Below, in pieces: positions 24,035 to 32,916 of a stretch of DNA of 44,576 bases. Position 1 is the first letter of the stretch. Every line of letters starts with the position of its first letter. Origin of the DNA: Bradyrhizobium sp. STM 3843 (GTDB taxonomy: Bacteria; Pseudomonadota; Alphaproteobacteria; Rhizobiales; Xanthobacteraceae); assembly GCF_000239815.1 (NCBI RefSeq), contig NZ_CAFK01000190.1:1-44576 (forward strand). The letters are read 5' to 3'. Made by a program: the position numbers and the translations under genes. Below the pieces are notes generated by a model that was not told the origin of the DNA, made no database searches, and saw only the letters and a list, made by a program, of their open reading frames with translations.

Positions 24035-26344
24035 TCACGCAAACAGCGTCGGCTGCTGGCGCCCGGCCCGCTCTTGGGCTTCGACCGCAGCGACCGCCGT
24101 CATGTTGAGAATGCCGCGCGCCGTCACCGATGGCGTGAGGATGTGCGCCGGGCGCGCCGGACCGATCAGGATCGGTCCGACCGGCACGGCATCCGCCAGC
24201 ACCTTGATCATCTGATAAGCCACGTTGGCGGCGTCGAGGTTCGGCATGATCAGGACGTTCGCCTCACCCTCCAGATTGGAATGCGGCAGGATCAGCTTGC
24301 GCGCCGTGGCCGACAGCGCAGTGTCGCCCTGCATCTCGCCGTCAGCTTCCAGGTCCGGGCGGTTCTGCTTCAGGATCGCAGTGGCCTGGCGCATCTTGCG
24401 CGAGGACTCGGTGTCGTAGCTGCCGAAATCGGAATGTGAGACAAAGGCGATCTTCGGCTTGATGTTGAAGCGCGTCACATGGTTGGCCGCGAGCGAGGCC
24501 ATTTCCGCCAATTCCTCGGCGGTGGGGTTGGGTCGCACCTGGGTGTCGGCGATGAAATAGGCGCCCTTGCTGGTGATGGTCAAAGCCAGCGCCGCGAAAT
24601 CGCTCACCCCCGGCATGAAGCCGATGATCTCGCGCACGTGGCGCAGATGGCTCATATAGCGGCCCTCGACGCCGCAGATCATCGCGTCCGCCTCGCCCCG
24701 GATCACCGCAAGCGCCGCGATCACGGTGGCGTTGGTGCGCACCACCGTGCGCGCGGCATCCGGCGTCACGCCGCGACGGCCGGCGACGTCGATATAGGTC
24801 TGCACATAGGAGCGATAGCGCGGATCATCTTCGGGATTGACGAGATCGAAATCCTTGCCCGCTTTGATCGACAGGCCGAAGCGCTTGATGCGCGCCTCCA
24901 CCACCGAGGGACGTCCGACCAGGATCGGGCGCGCGAGCTTCTCCTCGAGCACGACCTGGGTTGCCCGCAGCACGCGCTCGTCCTCCCCCTCGGCATAGAT
25001 CACGCGCACCGGCTGGGTTTTCGCTTTCGCGAACACCGGCTTCATGATCAGGCCGGAGCGGAAGGCGAAGCGCTCGAGCAGTGCGGTATACTCGTCGAAA
25101 TTCTTGATCGGGCGCGTCGCGACGCCGGAGTCCATCGCCGCCTTGGCCACCGCCGGCGCGATGCGCAGGATCAACCGCGGATCGAACGGCGACGGGATCA
25201 GCGAGCCCGGCCCGAAGCCTTGCGTCTCGCCGGTGTCGAAGCCGCGCGAGACCGCATCCGACGGCGGATCCTGCGCGAGTTGCGCGATGGCATCGACCGC
25301 GGCCTGCTTCATCGCTTCATTGATCGCGGTGGCGCCGACATCGAGCGCGCCGCGGAAGATGAAGGGGAAGCAGAGAACGTTGTTGACCTGGTTCGGGAAG
25401 TCCGAACGCCCGGTGCAGATCATCGCGTCGGGCCGCGCGGCGCGCGCCTCTTCCGGCATGATCTCGGGGTTCGGATTGGCCAGCGCCATCACCAACGGCT
25501 TGTCGGCCATCTGCTTGACCATGTCCTGCTTCAGGACGCCGCCGGCCGAGAGGCCCAAGAAGATGTCGGCGCCGCCGATCACGTCGGCGAGCGTGCGCTT
25601 GTCGGTCTTCTGGGCATAGACCGCCTTCCAAGGGTCCATCAGCGTGTTGCGGCCCTCGTGGACCACGCCATCGATGTCGCAGACCCAGATATTCTTGCGC
25701 TGCGCCCCCATCGAGACCAGGAGGTTGAGGCAGGCGATCGCGGCAGCCCCCGCCCCCGAGGTCACGATCTTGACCTCCGAGAGCTTCTTGCCGGCGAGCG
25801 AGAGCGCGTTCTTGATCGCGGCGCCGACGATGATGGCAGTGCCATGCTGGTCGTCATGAAAGACCGGGATCTTCATCCGCTCCTTCAGGCGCGCCTCGAT
25901 CTCGAAACATTCGGGACCGCGAATGTCCTCCAGGTTGATGCCGCCGAACGTCGGCTCCAGTGCCGCCACCGTCTCCACCACCCGGTCGATGGTGTCGGCA
26001 TTGATTTCGATGTCGAAGACGTCGATGCCGGCAAATTTCTTGAACAGGACCGCCTTGCCTTCCATGACCGGCTTCGAGGCGAGCGGACCGATATTGCCTA
26101 AGCCCAGCACGGCCGTGCCGTTCGAGACCACCGCGACCAGATTGGCGCGTGCGGTCAGCGAGGCCGCTTCCGCCGGATTGTTGGCGATCTCGGTGCAGGC
26201 GGCGGCAACGCCCGGCGAATAGGCCAGCGCCAGGTCGCGCTGGTTCGCGAGCGGCTTGGTGGCCTGGATCTCCAGCTTGCCCGGGCGAGGCAGCCGATGG
26301 TACGCCAGTGCTGCGGAATGGAGATCTTCAGAATAGGACGACAT
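24035..26344 (-). CDS. maeB: NADP-type malic enzyme with C-terminal phosphotransacetylase-like domain
   Basis: 769 residues, the size of the chimeric malic enzymes of proteobacteria (MaeB; DME/TME in rhizobia). It oxidatively decarboxylates malate to pyruvate in the cytoplasm. The N-terminal catalytic part has [34 protein letters not shown] and [10 protein letters not shown]; the Rossmann part has [15 protein letters not shown]. Residues from about 430 to the end are a phosphotransacetylase-like domain ([14 protein letters not shown]..., [13 protein letters not shown]..., [18 protein letters not shown]), regulatory by acetyl-CoA in studied members rather than catalytic. NAD versus NADP preference cannot be decided by eye. 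In Bradyrhizobium and relatives malic enzymes feed dicarboxylate metabolism, including in bacteroids. Divergent from the 26586 gene. Confidence 0.95.
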   Translation of the reverse strand: MSSYSEDLHSAALAYHRLPRPGKLEIQATKPLANQRDLALAYSPGVAAACTEIANNPAEAASLTARANLVAVVSNGTAVLGLGNIGPLASKPVMEGKAVLFKKFAGIDVFDIEINADTIDRVVETVAALEPTFGGINLEDIRGPECFEIEARLKERMKIPVFHDDQHGTAIIVGAAIKNALSLAGKKLSEVKIVTSGAGAAAIACLNLLVSMGAQRKNIWVCDIDGVVHEGRNTLMDPWKAVYAQKTDKRTLADVIGGADIFLGLSAGGVLKQDMVKQMADKPLVMALANPNPEIMPEEARAARPDAMICTGRSDFPNQVNNVLCFPFIFRGALDVGATAINEAMKQAAVDAIAQLAQDPPSDAVSRGFDTGETQGFGPGSLIPSPFDPRLILRIAPAVAKAAMDSGVATRPIKNFDEYTALLERFAFRSGLIMKPVFAKAKTQPVRVIYAEGEDERVLRATQVVLEEKLARPILVGRPSVVEARIKRFGLSIKAGKDFDLVNPEDDPRYRSYVQTYIDVAGRRGVTPDAARTVVRTNATVIAALAVIRGEADAMICGVEGRYMSHLRHVREIIGFMPGVSDFAALALTITSKGAYFIADTQVRPNPTAEELAEMASLAANHVTRFNIKPKIAFVSHSDFGSYDTESSRKMRQATAILKQNRPDLEADGEMQGDTALSATARKLILPHSNLEGEANVLIMPNLDAANVAYQMIKVLADAVPVGPILIGPARPAHILTPSVTARGILNMTAVAAVEAQERAGRQQPTLFA

Positions 26345-26401
26345 AACGGCTCCAGCGTTTCCGGCCCCGGACTATTGCTGTCATGAACTTGGTTCAGGAG
26401 G

Positions 26402-26454
26402 GCGTTTTCCGGCAAATGGAAACGCATGTGAAGCACGCGAAACAGCGTTCGTGC
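26402..26454. promoter_or_regulatory. Two dyads in the malic enzyme upstream region
   Basis: Arms GCGTTTTCC/GGAAACGC (26402-26425) and GCACGcGAA/TTCGTGC (26433-26454) lie side by side, 58-110 bases upstream of the malic enzyme ATG and 130-185 bases before the divergent gene. They may be leader hairpins or operators; no regulator can be named. Confidence 0.35.
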
Positions 26455-26585
26455 AACATCCGAAACCATGCCGATCGACAGGCGGGGACGGCAATTTCTC
26501 AAGGCTACAGAGACACATCCCTACCCGATCCATTCCGCCAAGACTATGACCATTGCTTTTGCCTAGACCGTAAGCGGGGCATCGA

Positions 26586-28589
26586 ATGAAACGGATTTTG
26601 GCTGGACTTCTCGCCGTGGTTGCAGTTGCAATCGCAGGCTTTTTCGGTTTCGGCTGGTACGTCCAGCACCGCGCGACGGCCGAGGTTGACGCCGTGTTCG
26701 ACCAGATTCGCGCGAGCGGCGGGAGGGCCACGCACGGCAAGGTCGCCTTCGACATCTGGAGCCGGACACTGACGGTTGCCGATGTCGCCACCGAATCGGC
26801 CTCGCCATCGCCTGCCAACCTCAGGATCGGAAATCTGACGGCGACCAATGTCAGCCAGAGTGATCCGGCGCACTTTTCGGCGGCGACCATCGACGTGAGG
26901 GACATCACGGTCGAGGCACAACTGCCGGCTCCGTCGAGCGCGCATCTGACCTACAAGGCACCCCAGCTGGTGGTGAAAGACTATTCCGGTCCGACGCGGC
27001 TGCAGCGGCCGCCATCGACGGCATCGCTGGTCGAGGTCTCCCGCGCGCTGGTCGAGCAGTTCATGACCGTGAGCGCCGCCTCGATCGCCGTGCCGCAGGT
27101 CACCGGCACCATGGCGCCGAACCCGGCCGCACCGGGCGGCGGCGAATTCACTTATTCGGGCTTTATGGTCGACGACATCAAGGCCGGCAAGATCGCGCGC
27201 TACAAGCTCGACGAAGTGGCGTTCACGATGGACCTGCCGCCCACGGCAGCGGCGCCAGGCAAGGCTGACAGCAAGGCGGGCAAGATGCACGGCCGCGTCG
27301 TCGACATCGTCCACAGCGACATCGATACGAGCGCATTGGCGGCGATCCTCGATCCGGACAAAGCCAAGGACGACCATATTTATCGTCTGTATCGGCAGGC
27401 AACGGCTGGCGCCTACGAGATCACCTCCGACCTCGGCGTCCGCATGCGGATGGACGGGATCAGCATGGACGATGTCGGCGTGCGGCCCTCGAAGCTGCAA
27501 TTGCCGGCGCTTCTGGCCGCGATCCCCCAGCCCGGGATGCAGCCGACGCCGGCGCAGTCGCGCGAGCTGCTCGACAAGGTCGCCTCGCTCTACGAGGGCC
27601 TTCAATTCGGCAATCTCGAGCTGCGCGGGCTCGCGCTCGAGACCCCGGAGGGGCCGTTCAAGCTCGCCGCCCTGCGCGTCAGCCTCGCCGACGGCAAGGG
27701 CGACCTCGCACTGGAAGGCTTCGACGGGCGCTCTCCGCAAGGACCGATCAAGCTCGGCCGCTTTGCGCTCAAGGCGTTCGATATCGCCGGCCTGATGCGG
27801 CTCAGCGCGCAATTTGCCGACAAGCCGGGGCAGCCGCAGCCCGGCGCGGCTTTGGCCGCACTGAAGCTCATCCAAGGCGTCGAGCTTAAGGCGCTCGAAG
27901 CCCCGTTCAAGACCACGAACAAGCCGGTCAAGATCGACAACGTCGCGCTGAACTGGGGCCAGTTCGTCGGACCGATCCCGACCCAGGCGCACCTCACGAC
28001 CAAGATGGCCGGCCCCGTCGATCCGTCCAATGCGGCCATGCTGCCGCTGCTCGCGGCCGGCATCGACACGCTGGCACTGGATGCCGATCTCGGCGTCGGC
28101 TGGACCGAGGCCTCCAGCAGCGTGGCCCTCTCGCCCGTCAAGATCGAGCTTGCCAACCTGCTCGGCGCCTCCGCGAGCCTCTCGCTCGCGCATGTTCCCC
28201 GCGCGCTCTTCACGCCCGACCCCCAAGCGGCGACTGCAGTGGCCACGCAGATCGAGGCCGGCGGCCTGGAGCTTTCCTTGCGCGACCTCGGCGCGATCGA
28301 CCTCCTGGTGGCGCAATATGCGCGCACGCACACGATGACGCGCGAAGATGCGAAGAAGGCGCTGGTCGACAGCTTCAGGGATAGCGGGCAGCAATTTGCC
28401 GCCAGCAATCCTGATGCAGCGGCTGCGATCGAGGCGATCAGCCGCTTCATCGAAACGCCGCGGCAGACGCTGACACTCAAGCTAACACCGCGCGCCAAGG
28501 TGCCGGCGCTGCAGCTGGTGCAGCTCCTGAAGATCGATCCATCGATGGCGCTGGCGCAGTTCAAGATCGAGGCCACGACAGGGCTGTGA
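26586..28589 (+). CDS. Large membrane-anchored protein of unknown function
   Basis: 667 residues. One N-terminal hydrophobic helix (MKRILAGLLAVVAVAIAGFF) without a clear cleavage site suggests an inner-membrane anchor with the rest in the periplasm. The body is a long alternation of beta-strand-like segments, with repeated phrases of the form 'lr.L.l.tp.gp.kla.lr.sl.dgkg.l.leg'. This general look (N-terminal anchor, then repetitive amphipathic beta) recalls AsmA-like and YdgA/DUF945-type proteins, but I cannot assign a family. The C-terminal third (from about 545) is helical. It has its own promoter region facing malic enzyme. An antisense open frame of similar length on the other strand is rejected. 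Confidence 0.75.
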   Translation: MKRILAGLLAVVAVAIAGFFGFGWYVQHRATAEVDAVFDQIRASGGRATHGKVAFDIWSRTLTVADVATESASPSPANLRIGNLTATNVSQSDPAHFSAATIDVRDITVEAQLPAPSSAHLTYKAPQLVVKDYSGPTRLQRPPSTASLVEVSRALVEQFMTVSAASIAVPQVTGTMAPNPAAPGGGEFTYSGFMVDDIKAGKIARYKLDEVAFTMDLPPTAAAPGKADSKAGKMHGRVVDIVHSDIDTSALAAILDPDKAKDDHIYRLYRQATAGAYEITSDLGVRMRMDGISMDDVGVRPSKLQLPALLAAIPQPGMQPTPAQSRELLDKVASLYEGLQFGNLELRGLALETPEGPFKLAALRVSLADGKGDLALEGFDGRSPQGPIKLGRFALKAFDIAGLMRLSAQFADKPGQPQPGAALAALKLIQGVELKALEAPFKTTNKPVKIDNVALNWGQFVGPIPTQAHLTTKMAGPVDPSNAAMLPLLAAGIDTLALDADLGVGWTEASSSVALSPVKIELANLLGASASLSLAHVPRALFTPDPQAATAVATQIEAGGLELSLRDLGAIDLLVAQYARTHTMTREDAKKALVDSFRDSGQQFAASNPDAAAAIEAISRFIETPRQTLTLKLTPRAKVPALQLVQLLKIDPSMALAQFKIEATTGL

Positions 28590-28714
28590 GAGCGCGGAGG
28601 CGAGCTTGCGGCAAGGCCCCACAACAGACTGCGGGCATGACAACCGGACACCCGAGATGACAGCGGACATCGTAGCCGCTGTCTCCATACGTCATTGCGC
28701 GCAGGTGGCGTTCT

Positions 28715-29225
28715 TCCATTGTACGTCTCAAACAGCAGCTATGAGTTCGCGATCCCGCGGCGTGATCACGCCCGAGTCTTGCCGATCTCACACCCTCTAA
28801 TACGAAGAGGGCGCAGGGAATGCCGGGTGAAGGCCTCACCCGCGGCCCGCCTGCAGAAGAAAAGCAGGCGGCAGTCACCACAGGTGCAGCCGAACATCCG
28901 GCATTCCCTGCGCGATGGGCTTACGGCTTACTCCGCGCTCTCCCCGGGGATCGGCTGTCTTGCCCCCGTCATCCGCGCGATGCCCTCGCACCGCAAAGCG
29001 ATGTCGAGTTGCATCGTCGCGAACTTAGCGCCAGCACCGAGGCGCCAGGACCACGCGGCTTCACCGTCCGCAACCACCGTCCGTCCGCGCCCAGCGAGCG
29101 CTCCCGATGTTTCGCGGCCACCGCCTCCCCGCCTCGCGTGTCGTGACGATCGCGCGCAACGCCCCTCCGTGATGAGGCGGGATGTCGTCAGACAACCACA
29201 ATTTCTGGAAAAACGAAACAAGGAA
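28715..29225 (+). repeat. Interspersed repeat, copy 2
   Basis: Same element as at 1-445, in the opposite orientation. It begins with a block including TTCGCGATCCCGCGGCG, then the structured core (28811-28913), then blocks with GCCAGGACCACG, CACCGTCCGC and GATGAGGCGGGATGTCGTC followed by GACAACCACAATTTCTGG. The copies are alike in core and islands but differ in spacer length. The whole gap 28590-29432 (about 840 bases) holds this element and no convincing gene. Confidence 0.75.
28811..28913 (+). other. Structured core of repeat copy 2
   Basis: Perfect 16-bp outer stem GCGCAGGGAATGCCGG / CCGGCATTCCCTGCGC enclosing GGGTGA/TCACCC and CCGCCTGC/GCAGGCGG hairpins and the conserved TCACCACAGGT. See copy 1 at 252-357 for the compensatory base-pair change. 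Confidence 0.6.
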
Positions 29226-29432
29226 ATTTTTCGCGACAGGACTGGACACGCCGAGTCGCATTGAATTCGCAAGTGAACTTCGTGTTTTGGCGCACGCGAT
29301 CTGGATGAATTTTGTCGCGGGCGCGCTCTCGAACCGCCACTGGACCGGCGTCCGCCTGCTCCTGAAGAACGGAAGCCGGCGTCTTCGATTGTTTGATCGC
29401 CTTGGGGCCAGGAGCCGACATTCACGTAGAGG

Positions 29433-30107
29433 CTATTTCGTTCGCCAGTCCTCATTGATCTTCTGCCAAGTACCGTCTCCGCGTATCGAAGCAATTCCAG
29501 CGTTCAAACGCGTGAGCAGTTCGGTTTGCTTGCCTTTTGGCACGGCAACTGCGAGCGGCAGCTCTAGAAACATGTCAGGCGACCTGAGAACTTGGCCCGG
29601 AAAAATCCGATCAGCAATGCGCGAGCCCACGTGATAGCTCGGCGGCGCAGCAACAGCCTCACCACGAACGAGACGGCCTAGGCTGTCTTCGTAGTCTGTG
29701 GTGACCACCAACTTTATTGTTGGCGCTGTCTTCTGAATGAAGGGCGCGATCGGGCCGGTTCGCGGCGTTACCACTATCTTCTCAGCCAGCTCGGCAAGGC
29801 TCTCAGGAAGGACATCGGAGGCGCGCACAAACAGAGAGCCGCCCGTGACGATCAACACGTCGCTGAAATCGAATGATTGCAGACGTTCCGGCGTGATGGA
29901 GAGAGGCAAGTATGCATCAGCGCGTCCATCAGCCAAGGTGAGCTGTCTCTGCTCGAACGATACGGGCACGAATTCCACATCGATGCCCACCCGCGCGGCG
30001 GCCGCGCGAAAGATATCCACGGCCAGTCCTTCCGATTTGCCGTCTTTGACCTCGGCAAAGGGCGGAAAGCCACTATCGTGAGCAACTCGGAGAGGTGGGA
30101 CGATCAT
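29433..30107 (-). CDS. Family 3 solute-binding protein, apparently 5'-truncated
   Basis: 224 residues. The mature SBP_bac_3 fold is complete: LRVAHDSGFPPFAEVKDGKSEGLAVDI at the start, GRADAYLPLSITPERLQSFDFSD in the middle and WQKINEDWRTK at the end, the usual finish of amino-acid-binding proteins. Family members bind polar amino acids in the periplasm and always carry a signal peptide; none is present here. Upstream of the ATG the frame reads back only seven codons to a TGA located where a repeat (30129-30240) begins. The export signal seems to have been lost by repeat insertion or recombination. No permease or ATPase genes are adjacent. Probably a decaying gene unless a cytoplasmic use has arisen. 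Confidence 0.75.
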   Translation of the reverse strand: MIVPPLRVAHDSGFPPFAEVKDGKSEGLAVDIFRAAAARVGIDVEFVPVSFEQRQLTLADGRADAYLPLSITPERLQSFDFSDVLIVTGGSLFVRASDVLPESLAELAEKIVVTPRTGPIAPFIQKTAPTIKLVVTTDYEDSLGRLVRGEAVAAPPSYHVGSRIADRIFPGQVLRSPDMFLELPLAVAVPKGKQTELLTRLNAGIASIRGDGTWQKINEDWRTK

Positions 30108-30128
30108 CTTGCCATTGTAACACGATCA

Positions 30129-30240
30129 ATGTCGGAAATGGGTCACAAGCGGCCTAGCGGTTTGCGGATTGCAGACTTCTGGTCATGCTCCGAGAGCGGA
30201 CATCCTCAGCGCCGTCCGGAAAGGTCGGAATGGGCCAGAA
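30129..30240. repeat. Direct repeat A flanking the GNAT gene
   Basis: Starts ATGTCGGAAATGGGTCACAA and contains TTGCAGACTT, then TGGTCATGCTCCGAGAGCGG followed by ACATCC, and ends GGAATGGGCCA. Repeat B (30770-30890) has the same blocks in the same order and orientation. Similar sequences are, from memory, frequent between genes in Bradyrhizobium. Confidence 0.8.
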
Positions 30241-30247
30241 GCTGCTA

Positions 30248-30745
30248 TCAGCTCGCGGAGAATGCCGGGTGATAGTCCACCACGCCCCGGAGCGGGGCAC
30301 CCCGGATGATTAGCCGTTGGAAATGCTCTGAAGACATGGTGCCGAAGCGAAGCCCAGGATCGCTTTGAAATCCAAACCGGCGGTAATAGGCAGGATCACC
30401 GAGGACGACACATCCTCGCGCTTTACGTTGCTCTAAGCGATCCAGTCCGGCCTTGATAAGAGCCGCTCCGATCCCGCGGCGACGCTTTCCTGCGAGTACG
30501 GCAACAGGCCCAAGGCCAAACCATCCGACGTCTTGTGAGTTCACGGTAACCGGCGAGAATGCCACATGGCCAACAATCCTCCCCTCGTCCTCCGCGACCA
30601 GGGAAACCGTCAAATCACCATCTGCCCGAAGCGCATCCACGATATCCGCCTCATTGCCATCGCTGCGCGCTGCATCGCTAAACGCTGCTGTCACGACTGA
30701 TGCAATTGCCGATGTGTCTGCTGGGTTTTCCGAGCGGATGATCAT
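30248..30745 (-). CDS. GNAT-family N-acetyltransferase (YhbS-like)
   Basis: 165 residues. The domain begins at the N-terminus (MIIRSENPADTSAIASVV) and has motif A in WFGLGPVAVLAGKRRRGIGAALIKAGLDRL (about 75-104), with R-R-G-I-G as the acetyl-CoA loop. The following VVLGDPAYYRRFGFQ is the YhbS-type 'GdpaYY.rFGF' signature. YhbS-like enzymes acetylate unknown cytoplasmic substrates. The gene is unusual in its setting: direct repeats A (30129-30240) and B (30770-30890) lie immediately after its stop and immediately before its start, so gene and repeat form a 640-bp cassette-like unit. Confidence 0.9.
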   Translation of the reverse strand: MIIRSENPADTSAIASVVTAAFSDAARSDGNEADIVDALRADGDLTVSLVAEDEGRIVGHVAFSPVTVNSQDVGWFGLGPVAVLAGKRRRGIGAALIKAGLDRLEQRKARGCVVLGDPAYYRRFGFQSDPGLRFGTMSSEHFQRLIIRGAPLRGVVDYHPAFSAS

Positions 30746-30769
30746 GCCAAACCTATATAGCTCGAGCCG

Positions 30770-30890
30770 ATGTCGGACAATGGCAGGTGTGGGTCACAAG
30801 CGACTAATGGGTCCCGGATTGCAGACTTCCGGTCATGCTCCGAGAGCGGACATCCTGAGCGCTATCCGGGAGGGCCGGAATGGGCCAACA
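30770..30890. repeat. Direct repeat B flanking the GNAT gene
   Basis: Starts ATGTCGGACAATGGCAGGTG, then shares GGGTCACAAGCG, GGATTGCAGACTTC, GGTCATGCTCCGAGAGCGG, ACATCC and GGCCGGAATGGGCCA with repeat A. A diverged, inverted fragment of the same type may lie at about 31410-31440. Confidence 0.8.
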
Positions 30891-30897
30891 CCAGAAA

Positions 30898-31233
30898 TCA
30901 TTCCGGACGATGTTTTCTGATCCAATCCGGGTTACCGCGCGGAGGTGTTTGGGAGCGAATTGGCGGATCGGCGTGATCGGACGAGATTAGACGTACCCGC
31001 AGTTCATCGCCGATCTTGAACTGATCCGTGTCACACCAGTCGATCAAGGTGACGCCTTCGATGCCGCCCACGGCACAACTAATCCCTGGTATGGCTCCCG
31101 CTGACGAAGCTGCGACTGATGAAGCATCTGGCTCTTTGCCAGCCCAGCTCAAAATGACGGACAGAACGCCTGTTTCACGGACGCCAGCCGTCGTCAGTTT
31201 CTCACCATTTCTCCAAACCTCGAAGCAGAGCAT
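30898..31233 (-). CDS. Small hypothetical protein
   Basis: 111 residues, no leader or membrane segment. It opens MLCFEVWRNGEKLTTAGV and has a beta-rich centre with VTLIDWCDTDQFKIGDELRVRLISSDHADPP; the C-terminal 20 residues are Pro/Arg-rich. The arrangement resembles small immunity- or barrel-type proteins, but no family is recognised. The ATG at 31233 is chosen because GGAGAGG lies three bases upstream; in-frame ATGs at 31245 and 31260 sit at or before that site. Base composition is visibly less GC-rich than the flanks, like the rest of 29.4-32.9 kb. Confidence 0.55.
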   Translation of the reverse strand: MLCFEVWRNGEKLTTAGVRETGVLSVILSWAGKEPDASSVAASSAGAIPGISCAVGGIEGVTLIDWCDTDQFKIGDELRVRLISSDHADPPIRSQTPPRGNPDWIRKHRPE

Positions 31234-31485
31234 TCGCCTCTCCATTCGCCGTGCGGTCACCGTCGCACGCCCACACTTTATAGATGGTTGTGAATGCCAA
31301 ACTTTTCAGAGCAAAGGCCGGCTTCGGGTCAGAATGTGAAACACTCGGCCCGAGCAATTCCGGTCCGCTGACCACCTCAGAGCGGACCTCAAAGCGGCGG
31401 CGCGCCACTTCGCTAATGGGCCATTTCCGGACGTGGCAGTGAACCAGGTAAGAAGCATTGGGGGGCAAAACGCCCGGAATTTCGA

Positions 31486-32874
31486 CTACTGGTCAACTGC
31501 GGAAGAGGGTAGAGCCTTTTTCGCGGCGCTCTGAGCTTCCATCCACGTCACGGTCCGCTCAACAACCTGCTCGCCGAATGGACCGACGAACTCGTTCGCG
31601 ACGCCATCATCGAGCGATTGATGCGCAACAAATCCGTGGTCGAGTTTTGGAACCACCTGCCAACTTGCCCTGCCCGGATGCTGCGCGTTGACGATCGCCG
31701 CGAGATATTCGTGGTCGAATTGAGTTGTTCGGATATCGAATTCTCCAATCATCGCCAACACCGGAAGGTTTAGAGAGGCCCAGCTCCGCGCGACATTCTC
31801 GTCGTTCAGCTCCCGATAATATTGCAATGACCGCTCATCGAAGAGGTGATCAAAGTCCTGGAGAAAGACCTTCTTTGTCACTGGCGTGAGTTCGGGATGT
31901 TTGGCGATAGCCTCCGCAGCCGAGAGTCTCTCGATCAATACGTAGTGGAGAAGGCTGGCGTATTGACGTTGCTCGTCTTCGAGCTCCGCAAGGTCGGGAT
32001 GGGTCCTGAGCCACACGTTTCGTCGCCTATTCTCGATCAGATATTCCATGAACGGTCGTACAACCGTGCCATACACCGCAATGCCTTTGACCGGCTCTTG
32101 CATCGCGACCAGCGGGCCGATCCAACCGCCTGCGCTATGGCCGAAGATGAACACATTGTCCTTGTCGACGTAATCGTAAGACTTGAGCTTTCGCAAGGCG
32201 CTCGTGAACATAGCGACCTCTTCGTGAAAGCCAACGTCGCGGCACGGCCTCCCGAGACTATCCCCAACGCCGCTCTTTTCGGTGCGCATGACGACAAACC
32301 CTGAACGGGTCAGCCGGTAAGCGAAGTCCCGGGTAAGATTCGGCGTTGCCAGTGGCGCCTCGATCGAGAGGCAGCCAATTCCTTGCACGAAAAGAACTGC
32401 AGGCCGCTTGCTCCTGCCATCCGTCGGCATTGTGATCAGGCTTCGCAAAGTCGCTTCGCCCGCCCGCACCGTGTCATATGTGACCTGAATGTCGTTAGGC
32501 TGCTCCCGAGGGGCCTCGCCCAGAGTGATCTCGATATCCATCTCGTTTATGCCGCGCTGGACGTGGCAGATAACGCGGTCCCCCAGCTTGAAGGATCGGA
32601 CCCTGGCGACGAATGTGCTGACGGAGTCGATAGCTGCGCCGTTGACTGAGACCAGAATATCGCCCGGCTTCAATTCTGAGCGTGCCGCGCTGCTGTCGGG
32701 ATACAGGCCTGCAACCCGGACGTGATGGCCGGGCGCAGGCTCGGCTGTGACACCCAGAAACGGATGCCGAGGCAACGTGTCCGAAGATAGCGGTACGTCG
32801 ACGGCCGCTCGAACGGGGAACGAAAGGGATAGGCAGACCAGCGCAGACATCAAATAGGAAAGTGACTTCATCAT
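31486..32874 (-). CDS. Secreted PDZ/alpha-beta hydrolase fusion
   Basis: 462 residues. A signal peptide (to about Ala24) precedes a PDZ domain (about 36-120; FLGVTAEPAPGHHVRVAGLYPDSSAARSELKPGDILVSVNG), then an alpha/beta-hydrolase domain (about 130-450). The hydrolase has nucleophile Ser247 in GHSAGG, Asp380 in GEFDIRT and His413 in KLDHGF. PDZ domains usually recruit C-termini or sense substrates in HtrA-type proteases; attached to an esterase/peptidase-like hydrolase the combination is uncommon. Periplasmic. Two tandem ATGs (32874, 32871) follow GGGGAA. The gene lies 42 bp downstream of the thiazoline hydrolase-like gene on the same strand. Confidence 0.82.
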   Translation of the reverse strand: MMKSLSYLMSALVCLSLSFPVRAAVDVPLSSDTLPRHPFLGVTAEPAPGHHVRVAGLYPDSSAARSELKPGDILVSVNGAAIDSVSTFVARVRSFKLGDRVICHVQRGINEMDIEITLGEAPREQPNDIQVTYDTVRAGEATLRSLITMPTDGRSKRPAVLFVQGIGCLSIEAPLATPNLTRDFAYRLTRSGFVVMRTEKSGVGDSLGRPCRDVGFHEEVAMFTSALRKLKSYDYVDKDNVFIFGHSAGGWIGPLVAMQEPVKGIAVYGTVVRPFMEYLIENRRRNVWLRTHPDLAELEDEQRQYASLLHYVLIERLSAAEAIAKHPELTPVTKKVFLQDFDHLFDERSLQYYRELNDENVARSWASLNLPVLAMIGEFDIRTTQFDHEYLAAIVNAQHPGRASWQVVPKLDHGFVAHQSLDDGVANEFVGPFGEQVVERTVTWMEAQSAAKKALPSSAVDQ

Positions 32875-32916
32875 TTCCCCGCCCGGATATCGTCAAAGCA
32901 AGAAACGTCCGTCGCC

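Noticed and set aside
24479..26101. Plus-strand open frame opposite malic enzyme
   Set aside because: Antisense shadow of a firmly identified gene; Arg/His-rich, no domain.
26544..28394. Minus-strand 616-residue frame opposite the large anchored protein
   Set aside because: The plus-strand product has a proper N-terminal anchor and strand/helix pattern; the minus-strand product is Arg/Asp-rich without features.
29188..29421. Minus-strand frame MSAPGPKAIKQ... next to repeat copy 2
   Set aside because: It ends inside the repeat, lacks a ribosome binding site and has no recognisable domain.
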